A stretch of 64,000 nt of DNA from NCBI RefSeq assembly GCF_029854215.1, contig NZ_CP122961.1, forward strand, positions 1,116,001 through 1,180,000, given 5' to 3'. The first letter of the stretch is position 1. Each line of letters opens with the position of its first letter. The stretch is from Halomonas alkaliantarctica. Lineage in GTDB: Bacteria; Pseudomonadota; Gammaproteobacteria; Pseudomonadales; Halomonadaceae. Positions 25,492 to 33,093 of the stretch are shown piece by piece. The position numbers and the translations under genes are program-made. The notes under the pieces were generated by a model. That model was given only the letters and a program-made list of their open reading frames with translations. It was not told the origin of the DNA and did not search any database.

Positions 25492-27156
25492 ATGAGTCGA
25501 TTATTACTCATGATTTTAATGCTGAATTGCTTACTCGTCGCGCCGCTGTGGTGGCGCTTTGGCGAGATCAGCACCCATTGGCTTGCCTGGGAGGCGCTGA
25601 TCATTGCGCCACTTATGCTGCTGCTTCCTGCCGGCCAGGCGCGCCGCATAGTGGGGGGCGGGCTTGTCATCTGGGTCATGCTGGCAACCGCTGCGAATCT
25701 AGGTACTGCCGCCACCCAAATGGCCTTTGCCCGACCACTCAATCTCTATCTTGACGTGCCCTTGCTGCGCTCAATTTATCATCTGCTAGTGGGTAATGTA
25801 GGCCAACTGCTGGCAGTTTGCGCAATGCTGGCGGGGCCCGCCATGCTAGTCGCTATCACTGTCGGCTTGGCGCGCCTGATGCATCCACCCGTCACCTATT
25901 CTGTTAAGCGCTTGCCTGGCGCAGTCGCATTAATGCTGATGGTCATTGCTACCACAAGCGCAGCGCTTGAACTCAATGGTGTGCGACTGGTAGATGGCGC
26001 GCGCTTGCCAATGGTGAACACCACGCGTTTTCAGTGGCAGCAAATTACCGATACCCATGCCGCTCGTCTGGCCTTTACCGCCCAATTGGAAGCCGCACCG
26101 CTGGAAGCCCAGCCGTTACCGGGGCTTGAAGGACACAATGTACTTCTCACCTTTATTGAGTCTTACGGTATCTCGGCACTGGAGGATCCGCGTTATGCGG
26201 ATGTTCTGCTCCCCACCCTTGCCGATATGCAGCAGCGCTTAGCAGCGCGTGATCTCCACGTGGTCTCGGGGATGTTGGCGTCACCGATTCGCGGTGGGCA
26301 ATCCTGGCTGGCCCACGCGACCGCCCTCAGCGGCCGATGGATCGACAATCAGCTGTGGTATCGGCTGATGTTGGATAGCGGACACTCCACTTTGATCGAT
26401 GATTTTCGTTCCACTGGGCAGCGCACCCTCAGCGTGATGCCCGCGATTACCCTGGCGTGGCCGGAAGGGGAGGCCTACGGTTTCGATGAGATTGCCGCAG
26501 CGAAAGATATCGCCTATGCCGGGCCTGCTCTCAATTGGGTAACCATGCCGGATCAATTTACCCTCGATCACACCCAGCGTTACTTGCTGGGCGAGACGCC
26601 GGTGTTTGCCCAATTGGCACTGATCTCCAGCCATGCCCCCTGGACACCTATCCTGCCAGTACTGGATGATTGGGAATCCATTGGCGATGGGCGTATTTTT
26701 GCCCCTTGGAAGGACGCTGGTGACCCGCCAGAAGTGTTGTGGCAGGACATTGAGCGTATTCGCGATCACTACGCCTGGTCGGTGGATTACGCTGTGAAAG
26801 TCACTGGCCGCTGGGCCGAACGCGTCGTGGATGACCATACCCTGATGATAGTGCTGGGTGACCATCAAGCTGCGCCGTTGATTACCGGCGACGATGCTAA
26901 CGCGGCAGTACCGGTGCATGTTATTAGCGGCGACCCAGAGCTATTGGCACCCTTTATAAAGCGTGGCTTTGTTCCCGGTACATTGCCTGCGCTCGAAGAG
27001 GCGAGCGATGCGCCAAGAATGAGCCAGTTACGCCACTGGCTACAGGCCGATTTTGGAGAGTTGGCGATTGACGTAGTCGCTGACTCGGCAACAGGGAAAA
27101 TCGCTAATTCACGGTCAGCCTCTGGCTCAAAGACAATGACAAGGACGCAGCAATGA
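25492..27156 (+). CDS. membrane-anchored sulfatase/phosphoethanolamine-transferase superfamily protein
   Basis: A 554-residue protein with about five N-terminal helices (residues 1-200) and a periplasmic alkaline-phosphatase/sulfatase-fold domain (about 245-520). Visible motifs: GHNVLLTFIESYGIS, where the metal Asp/Glu normally lies, SWLAHATALSGRW for the nucleophile Ser/Thr region, ALISSHAPW and LMIVLGDHQAAP for metal-binding His and Asp. This layout matches LtaS/OpgB-like transferases. The ATG at 25492 has GGGGA upstream. It is divergent from opgG and overlaps manC by ATGA, which suggests decoration of periplasmic glucan or a mannose-containing polymer. The exact group transferred is unknown. 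Confidence 0.8.
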   Translation: MSRLLLMILMLNCLLVAPLWWRFGEISTHWLAWEALIIAPLMLLLPAGQARRIVGGGLVIWVMLATAANLGTAATQMAFARPLNLYLDVPLLRSIYHLLVGNVGQLLAVCAMLAGPAMLVAITVGLARLMHPPVTYSVKRLPGAVALMLMVIATTSAALELNGVRLVDGARLPMVNTTRFQWQQITDTHAARLAFTAQLEAAPLEAQPLPGLEGHNVLLTFIESYGISALEDPRYADVLLPTLADMQQRLAARDLHVVSGMLASPIRGGQSWLAHATALSGRWIDNQLWYRLMLDSGHSTLIDDFRSTGQRTLSVMPAITLAWPEGEAYGFDEIAAAKDIAYAGPALNWVTMPDQFTLDHTQRYLLGETPVFAQLALISSHAPWTPILPVLDDWESIGDGRIFAPWKDAGDPPEVLWQDIERIRDHYAWSVDYAVKVTGRWAERVVDDHTLMIVLGDHQAAPLITGDDANAAVPVHVISGDPELLAPFIKRGFVPGTLPALEEASDAPRMSQLRHWLQADFGELAIDVVADSATGKIANSRSASGSKTMTRTQQ

Positions 27157-28562
27157 TTCAGCCAGTGATTTTAAGCGGCGGTAGCGGCACACGGCTCTGG
27201 CCGCTCTCTCGGGAACAGATGCCGAAACAGTTTTTGCGTTTAACCTCCTCCCAGAGCCTGCTCCAGCAAACCCTAAGCCGCTTAGTCGGGTTAACCGACG
27301 CAGCGCCAATGTTGATGGGCCATCATAGCCACCGTTTTTTAATGGCCGAACAGCTGCGTGAAATGGATCAAGCCGCCACTCTAGTGCTTGAACCAGAGGG
27401 CCGCAACACCGCCCCGGCGATTGCCTGTGCGGCGCTGCTGGCTCGCCAGTCTGGTGATGATCCGCTGCTGCTAGTGCTTCCGGCAGATCACGTGATTGGC
27501 GATGTTCAGGCGTTTCAACACAGCGTTTCACTCGCCGAGCCGTTAGCCGAAGCGGGTTACCTCGTCACCTTTGGGGTTGTGCCGACGCAGCCGGAAACAG
27601 GTTATGGTTATATTGCCTGTGGTGCCCCGCTGAAAGGTGGCCACCATCTTGCCGCTTTTATTGAAAAACCCGATGCCAAACGTGCTGTCGAGTTAGTCGA
27701 CAGCGGCGATTACCTATGGAATAGCGGCATGTTTTTGCTGCGTGCCTCCAGCTATTTAGACCAGCTAAAACGGCTACAGCCAACCATGCTTGAAGCCTGC
27801 GAGGAGGCGGTTAGCAGTGCGCATCATGATCTGGATTTTCTGCGCTTGGGTGAGGCGGCATTTCGACGCTGCCCAGCGGACTCCATCGACTACGCGGTGA
27901 TGGAACACTGCCATCACGCAGCCGTGGTGCCTTTAGCCGCTGCGTGGAGTGATATCGGTAGTTTTGATGCGCTATGGACGACCGTTACGCCTGATGCGGC
28001 GGGCAACGCCACTAAAGGCGATACATGGCTGACCGATACCCAGGATTCGCTGGTGTTTGCCGAACACCGCCTAGTGGCTACGCTAGGCGTGCAGAATCTT
28101 ATCGTAGTGGAGACATCGGATAGCGTACTGGTGACCCGCCGTGATCAGGCGCAAGCCGTGAAGCACTTGGTGGCATCGCTTTCCCAGGCGGGGCGCAGCG
28201 AACCTTGTTCGGCTCCCCAAGTACAGCGCCCCTGGGGCAGCTTTCAAGCGATGGACAGCGGCGAGCGCTACCAGGTTAAGCACATTACCGTGAAGCCCGG
28301 TGGGCGGCTCTCTCTGCAACGCCATCATCATCGCGCTGAACACTGGATTGTGGTGAGAGGTACCGCCCAGGTAACCCTTGATGAGAGTAGCTTCTTGGTA
28401 ACCGAGAACCAGTCCACCTATATCCCCATTGGGGCTCTGCATCGGCTGGAAAACACCGGCAAAATACCCCTTGAACTGATCGAAGTGCAGTCGGGTAGCT
28501 ACTTGGGCGAAGACGATATAGAGCGCCTAGATGATGTTTACGCCCGTGATAGCGATGAGTGA
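27153..28562 (+). CDS. manC: mannose-1-phosphate guanylyltransferase / mannose-6-phosphate isomerase
   Basis: A 469-residue bifunctional type II PMI-GMP enzyme (ManC/AlgA/CpsB). The N-terminal nucleotidyltransferase begins with ILSGGSGTRLWPLSREQMPKQ and contains FIEKPDAKRA. The C-terminal cupin isomerase domain has PGGRLSLQRHHHRAEHWIVV with the metal histidines. It supplies GDP-mannose for polysaccharides and glycosylated metabolites. Translationally coupled to the sulfatase-family gene by the ATGA at 27153-27156. The nearby GT4 protein could use its product; that is inference. Confidence 0.95.
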   Translation: MIQPVILSGGSGTRLWPLSREQMPKQFLRLTSSQSLLQQTLSRLVGLTDAAPMLMGHHSHRFLMAEQLREMDQAATLVLEPEGRNTAPAIACAALLARQSGDDPLLLVLPADHVIGDVQAFQHSVSLAEPLAEAGYLVTFGVVPTQPETGYGYIACGAPLKGGHHLAAFIEKPDAKRAVELVDSGDYLWNSGMFLLRASSYLDQLKRLQPTMLEACEEAVSSAHHDLDFLRLGEAAFRRCPADSIDYAVMEHCHHAAVVPLAAAWSDIGSFDALWTTVTPDAAGNATKGDTWLTDTQDSLVFAEHRLVATLGVQNLIVVETSDSVLVTRRDQAQAVKHLVASLSQAGRSEPCSAPQVQRPWGSFQAMDSGERYQVKHITVKPGGRLSLQRHHHRAEHWIVVRGTAQVTLDESSFLVTENQSTYIPIGALHRLENTGKIPLELIEVQSGSYLGEDDIERLDDVYARDSDE

Positions 28563-28582
28563 AGGACGGAGTAACGCGCCCC

Positions 28583-28933
28583 TTACCAAAGCCAGCTAGC
28601 GGGGCGTGCTGGGGGCTGGCCTTTGCGTATATCAATCCAGCCGAGCAGGCAGCGCACGCCCAGCCATACCGCTAGCAGCGGCCACAGCAGGGTGCCGACT
28701 ATCACAATGCTGAGCAAAAAAGCGATGCAGGCATACAGCGTGCCGATCCAGAAGGTGCGGATCAGGTAGCGGTAGTGCTGCTGCAGCCAGGGGGCCGCTT
28801 CTTTACGATAAACATAGGCGATGATTACGCCAATTAGCAGGGTGATATTGGCTGTGACGATGCCTGCTAAGTAAAGTGCGTAAATAATCTGCGGTGTGCG
28901 GATATCATCGCGAGGTATAGATTTCTGAGTCAT
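28583..28933 (-). CDS. small multi-pass membrane protein, DUF4870-like (copy B)
   Basis: A 116-residue protein with three hydrophobic helices. It is clearly related to the protein at 29885-30274: shared IYALYLA, IGVxIAYVY, HYRYxIRTFWIG, AVWLxxRC and a C-terminal SWL. The two copies flank the acyltransferase in one minus-strand operon. DUF4870-type proteins have no established function. Start at 28933 has only a weak AAGAG site. Confidence 0.8.
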   Translation of the reverse strand: MTQKSIPRDDIRTPQIIYALYLAGIVTANITLLIGVIIAYVYRKEAAPWLQQHYRYLIRTFWIGTLYACIAFLLSIVIVGTLLWPLLAVWLGVRCLLGWIDIRKGQPPARPASWLW

Positions 28934-28946
28934 CAGTAAGCTCTTA

Positions 28947-29882
28947 TCAATAAAGCCGGAAGTCGCGGAAGTTGGCCAGTTTTTGCTGTTCTTGCACTAC
29001 TTTACGGTAGCGTTTGTATTCCCATTGATACTGGGCTTGTTCCAGGGCAATCGCGTTCTCGACGCTGGCATTGACACCAGTGGCAGACTGCACATCATCG
29101 TCGCTATAGACCCGCTCGTCGGCATCTAAAAAATGGATTTCAAACCCTTTGCCAGGGATACGTAGCGCGACGCCTGTAACAACACGTGCCTGGGTGCGTG
29201 CGACCAGTTTCGGCAGCAGGGTAGCGGTGTAGGCATCCCGGCCAAAGAAGGGCGCGAAAACGCCACTGCCCCAATCGGGCTCTTGATCAGGCAGTATGCC
29301 AATCGCCTCGCTGCGTTTCAGCGCTTTAAGTAGTGCTGCTACTCCGCGGGGGTTGGTGGGCACTAGACTTGCCCCCATCCGCTCGCGGCCACGGCGAATC
29401 ACTGGGTCGAGGGCGGTGATTTGGGGTGGCTCGTACATGGCGGTGAAAGGGAAATGGCTCGATAGCCAAAAGTTAAGTACTTCCCAGTTGCCGAAGTGAG
29501 GCGCAAGCACAATCACGCCGCGGCCTTCGCTGCGGGCGTTATCGAGTTTGTCGCGACCATGCACCGCTAGAATGCTTGCTTCCACTTTATTAGGTTCCGC
29601 CATCCAGGCGTGTCCCAACTCCAGCATGGTGGCTGCTGAATGCTTCAGGCTGTGTTTGGCGAGTTCTTTTCGCTCATCAACTGTGGAGTTCGGGTTTACG
29701 ACGTCAAGATTGGCTTCTGTTACCCGGCGTTCGCGTTGACTGAAGTGATAGACCAACGGGCCTAGCAGTGAAGAAAAACGCCATAGCAGGCCAAGCGGCC
29801 AACGTGACAGCTGACGCCATAGCCAGCTTATGGCACTGGCCTTTGAAAAACGCCTGCTGGTGTTATCCGTTGGTTGCGTCAT
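28947..29882 (-). CDS. lysophospholipid/lipid A acyltransferase (LpxL/HtrB family)
   Basis: A 311-residue inner-membrane acyltransferase that adds secondary acyl chains to lipid A or a related lipid. The H-x4-D/E catalytic motif is in APHFGNWEVLNFW, followed by MYEPPQ and the later RKGMGASL-like segment (RERMGASLVP) and ILPDQEPDWG. The start lies 2 bases after the stop of the upstream DUF4870-like gene and has no good Shine-Dalgarno of its own, so it is probably translationally coupled. Flanked on both sides by related small membrane proteins, an arrangement that suggests a membrane complex. Confidence 0.88.
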   Translation of the reverse strand: MTQPTDNTSRRFSKASAISWLWRQLSRWPLGLLWRFSSLLGPLVYHFSQRERRVTEANLDVVNPNSTVDERKELAKHSLKHSAATMLELGHAWMAEPNKVEASILAVHGRDKLDNARSEGRGVIVLAPHFGNWEVLNFWLSSHFPFTAMYEPPQITALDPVIRRGRERMGASLVPTNPRGVAALLKALKRSEAIGILPDQEPDWGSGVFAPFFGRDAYTATLLPKLVARTQARVVTGVALRIPGKGFEIHFLDADERVYSDDDVQSATGVNASVENAIALEQAQYQWEYKRYRKVVQEQQKLANFRDFRLY

Positions 29883-29884
29883 AT

Positions 29885-30274
29885 CTAAAACAGCCAGGAA
29901 TCTACGTTAGAAGGGGCGCGTTTTTCTTGTAACCCTTTAAAGCCTTTGACGCAGCGGATAATCAGCCAGACCGCGAGCGCCAACAGTAACGGGAAACCGA
30001 TCAGGATCAGAGTCAAAAGCGAAAAAATAACGCCATAAACCAACCCTATCCAGAACGTACGAATCTGATAGCGGTAGTGCTCGTCCAGCCACACAGGGCC
30101 TTTGCCTTTATAGACGTAGGCGATAACCACACCGATAATCGATGTAAAACCAAGGATAAAACTGGCCAGATAGAGCGCATAAATAACCATGGCCATGGTG
30201 GTATCTGGCTGAGGGTGCTGCTCTTCGCTGACGACTTTGCCTTCGAGTGGAGAATCACTTTCGTTATCAAGCAT
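29885..30274 (-). CDS. small multi-pass membrane protein, DUF4870-like (copy A)
   Basis: A 129-residue protein: charged N-terminus of about 27 residues, then three hydrophobic helices with YALYLASFILGFTSIIGVV, HYRYQIRTFWIGLVYG and LALAVWLIIRC. Paralogue of the 116-residue protein at the other end of the operon. First gene of the three-gene run. Function unknown. Confidence 0.82.
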   Translation of the reverse strand: MLDNESDSPLEGKVVSEEQHPQPDTTMAMVIYALYLASFILGFTSIIGVVIAYVYKGKGPVWLDEHYRYQIRTFWIGLVYGVIFSLLTLILIGFPLLLALAVWLIIRCVKGFKGLQEKRAPSNVDSWLF

Positions 30275-30346
30275 AACGTTTCCTTTCGATAAATCTGTAT
30301 TAAGTGCCGCAGTGGTTGATGATACCTTGGCTTATTACACTTAACA

Positions 30347-30730
30347 TTAGCGCGAAGCGGGGCGGCAAACCTCTAGCAGGTTGCCATCCGGGTCACGTAG
30401 GTAAATTGACTCAATTGGGCCATTGGCGCCTTGGCGAGCCACGGGGCCCAGCTCTACCTCAATAGCCAGTGCATCCAGGTGTTGCTTAAACTCATCCAAC
30501 GGCAGTTGGCAACGTAAGCATAAATCCAGGCTGCCGGGCGTAGGCGTCGCTGAAATGGGCGCAATGTCAGTATCAGTTTGATGCAGACGTAGCGCCGTAT
30601 CTCCGAGCATTAAGTCCACCCGTTGAGCATCCCGATAGCGCACATCCAAGCCCAAAACCCGCGAGTAAAAATCGACGGCGCGACCCATGTCGGTCACGGT
30701 TACAACAAGATGATCCAGACCTGATAGCAT
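30347..30730 (-). CDS. VOC-family protein (glyoxalase/dioxygenase superfamily)
   Basis: A 127-residue vicinal-oxygen-chelate fold protein with paired beta-alpha-beta-beta-beta modules. It begins SGLDHLVVTVTDMGRAVDFY (metal His in the first module) and ends YLRDPDGNLLEV (metal Glu). The ATG at 30730 is chosen for AAGGAAAG upstream; the longer frame overlaps the divergent methyltransferase start. Members include glyoxalase I and resistance proteins; the substrate is not predictable. Confidence 0.82.
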   Translation of the reverse strand: MLSGLDHLVVTVTDMGRAVDFYSRVLGLDVRYRDAQRVDLMLGDTALRLHQTDTDIAPISATPTPGSLDLCLRCQLPLDEFKQHLDALAIEVELGPVARQGANGPIESIYLRDPDGNLLEVCRPASR

Positions 30731-30770
30731 GCCACTTTCCTTAATAAGTAACGATAAGCCAGAGAATACG

Positions 30771-31415
30771 ATGATGCGTCGCTGTCCGCTATGCGCGGAA
30801 ACCACTACTGCGCTCTACCACCGGGATCGGCGTCGTGACTACTATCAGTGTGCCACGTGCGAGCTGGTATTTGTCCCCCCCGAGCAGCATTTGAGCGCCG
30901 CTGCAGAAAAGGCTGAATACGATAAACATCAAAACTCGCCGCATGATACGGGATACCGGCGTTTTTTAGGGCGTTTATTTACCCCGCTGTTAGCTAAGCT
31001 TACCCCCAACGCCCGCGGTCTTGATTTTGGTTCGGGGCCAGGGCCGACGCTGTCGGTGATGTTCGCAGAGCAGGGACACTCGATGGCTATTTACGACCCT
31101 TTTTACGCTCCTGATACGTCGGCGCTCACCCAGACGTTTGATTTTATCACTGCCACCGAAGTTGTTGAGCACTTGGCGCAGCCCGGCAAGGTGCTTGAGC
31201 AGTTGATTGCTCAGCTCGCGCCAGGTGGTTATCTGGGGTTAATGACCAAACGTGTTGCTTCGCCTGAAGCCTTTGCCCGCTGGCACTATATTAGCGATCC
31301 CACCCATATCAGCTTTTTTAGTGAAACGTCCTTTCGGTGGTGGGCACAAAAGAATAGTTTAGTAGTGGAATTTCCTGGGCCAGACACGGTGATTCTATAT
31401 AAAACGCTAACGTGA
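30771..31415 (+). CDS. zinc-ribbon class I SAM methyltransferase
   Basis: A 214-residue protein. The N-terminus has CPLCAETT and YYQCATCELVF, two CxxC pairs forming a zinc ribbon. A methyltransferase domain follows with LDFGSGPGPTLSVMF (motif I), ATEVVEHLAQP and LAPGGYLGLMTK. Start ATG at 30771 or 30774. The target is unknown. It is divergent from the VOC gene with a 40-base shared promoter region. Confidence 0.82.
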   Translation: MMRRCPLCAETTTALYHRDRRRDYYQCATCELVFVPPEQHLSAAAEKAEYDKHQNSPHDTGYRRFLGRLFTPLLAKLTPNARGLDFGSGPGPTLSVMFAEQGHSMAIYDPFYAPDTSALTQTFDFITATEVVEHLAQPGKVLEQLIAQLAPGGYLGLMTKRVASPEAFARWHYISDPTHISFFSETSFRWWAQKNSLVVEFPGPDTVILYKTLT

Positions 31416-31438
31416 ACAATTGTAACGTTAGAAAAGCA

Positions 31439-31466
31439 TTGACTTTACCCCCTTGAGGGCAATAAT
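31439..31466 (+). promoter_or_regulatory. candidate sigma-70 promoter for the MFS gene
   Basis: TTGACT (31439-31444), 16-base spacer, AATAAT (31461-31466), about 130 bases upstream of the ATG at 31596. Match by eye only. Confidence 0.4.
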
Positions 31467-31595
31467 TGCGCGCCGCTATCCCGGCCTGACTCGATGTGCC
31501 AGGTGAGATAACGGTCTTCGTGGACACGCTTTTTAGCGTTTTCACACCTGTTTTCAGCCCTTTGTTTCACCACTTTTAGGCAAGACGAGGTTTTC

Positions 31596-32969
31596 ATGTC
31601 GCGGCAACTGCTAGCTATGGCGCTGGCGCCCCTTTTAGGGCTCTTCATTCTCGGGATTGGCAATGGTTTCCTTGCCACCTTAATTACCGTGCGATTGGAT
31701 GCCGCCGGTGAGTCAGCCACGGTAATCGGTATTGTCTCGTCGGCCTACTTTATCGGCTTAGCCTTGGGCGCGATGGTGAATGACCGCCTGCTGCTGCGCA
31801 TTGGCCATATTCGCGCCTACGGTAGTTTTGCCTCCTTGGTGGCCGTCACAGTATTGCTGCAAGGCTTGTTCTTCGACCCCTGGGCCTGGTTTGTACTACG
31901 CCTGATCGGCGGCTGGGCCACGGTTGGGGTTTATCTGGTCATTGAAAGCTGGCTGCTCACGTCAGGCGACCAGAAGGTTCGTGGCCGCCTGCTGGCGCTG
32001 TATATGATTTCGCTGTATGCCGCCGGTGTATTGGGCCAACTGCTTCTTGGTGTGACCAACGCCATGGGCGTCACTGCGCCCTTTATGGTGATTGGGCTAC
32101 TGGCTTCGCTCTCTGTGTTACCGATGGCAATGATCCCCCGGGTATCACCGATTATGGAGCACGCTGAACCGCTTCCCCCACACCGTTTGATTACTCTGAC
32201 GCCTACCGGCGTGATGGGCAGTTTAGGCTCCGGGATGGTGGTAGCCGCAGCGTATACCCTTTTACCGCTCTATCTGCAGCGCAATGGCATGAGTGTCAGC
32301 CAGGTGGGGCAGATGATGGCAGTGGTGATTATGGGGGCGATGCTGCTGCAGTACCCGATTGGCCGCTGGTCGGATCGCCATGATCGCCAGATGGTGCTGA
32401 TTGGCATTAGTGGTTTCTGTGTACTCATCTCGGCGGCGATGCTCTGGTTGCCGCTCTCTACGCCGCTGTTGGCGGTACTGCTGTTCTTGCTCGGTGGTGG
32501 GGTGTTCGCGCTTTACCCGGTGGCGGTGAGTCACGCCGCCGACCGCGCACCCGCAGGGGCGCTGGTGCGCATGAGCCAAGGCCTGCTGTTGATTAACTCT
32601 ATTGGCGCCACGATCAGCCCGCTGATGATCTCCCCGGTGATGACCTTGATGGGCGATGCAGGGCTGTTCTGGGCCTTTGGCTCACTAAGTCTATTCTTCT
32701 TAATGTTCTTCTCCTGGCGTCGCAGCGTACGCCCAGCACCTGTGCCCGTGGCACCATTTACACCCACTACGCCAATGACCGCAGCCGGTGCCGAGCTAGT
32801 GGTCACCGAAGAGTTGATGCAAGGTGCACTGGAACACGAGCACTTGGAGGATCTTTCCAAAGCCGTATGGGACGTTAATGCCGCCGAACCGGTGGTGGGG
32901 CCGCCCGCGGAAGATGAGAGCCATATCACTTATTATGATGATGTGGAGCAAGCCATTGAGCGAAAATAA
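31596..32969 (+). CDS. MFS transporter (YcaD-like)
   Basis: A 457-residue major facilitator with about 12 helices over residues 1-385 and an acidic cytoplasmic C-terminal tail of about 70 residues. It shows NGFLATLITVRLDAAGESATVIGIV and SAYFIGLALGAMVNDRLLLRIGH, the loop 2-3 MFS signature, as in the YcaD-type group. The substrate is unknown. A GACGAGG site precedes the ATG. The tail is longer than in E. coli YcaD. Confidence 0.85.
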   Translation: MSRQLLAMALAPLLGLFILGIGNGFLATLITVRLDAAGESATVIGIVSSAYFIGLALGAMVNDRLLLRIGHIRAYGSFASLVAVTVLLQGLFFDPWAWFVLRLIGGWATVGVYLVIESWLLTSGDQKVRGRLLALYMISLYAAGVLGQLLLGVTNAMGVTAPFMVIGLLASLSVLPMAMIPRVSPIMEHAEPLPPHRLITLTPTGVMGSLGSGMVVAAAYTLLPLYLQRNGMSVSQVGQMMAVVIMGAMLLQYPIGRWSDRHDRQMVLIGISGFCVLISAAMLWLPLSTPLLAVLLFLLGGGVFALYPVAVSHAADRAPAGALVRMSQGLLLINSIGATISPLMISPVMTLMGDAGLFWAFGSLSLFFLMFFSWRRSVRPAPVPVAPFTPTTPMTAAGAELVVTEELMQGALEHEHLEDLSKAVWDVNAAEPVVGPPAEDESHITYYDDVEQAIERK

Positions 32970-33057
32970 AGCGGCATGGAGACGCTATCGGTAACGGGTG
33001 ATACCTTGGGCTAATGGTGTAGGCAGGAGAGTGTTACTACTATCTATGGCACACTTT

Positions 33058-33071
33058 CAAACAATTGTTTA
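33058..33071 (+). promoter_or_regulatory. PsrA-like operator upstream of acyl-CoA dehydrogenase
   Basis: CAAAC-AATT-GTTTA, matching the Pseudomonas PsrA pattern (G/C)AAAC-N2-4-GTTT(G/C) except at the last base. PsrA is a TetR-type repressor of beta-oxidation genes. It lies 23 bases before the ATG of the dehydrogenase. Confidence 0.45.
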
Positions 33072-33093
33072 ATTTTTCAGCCCGAGGTTCACC

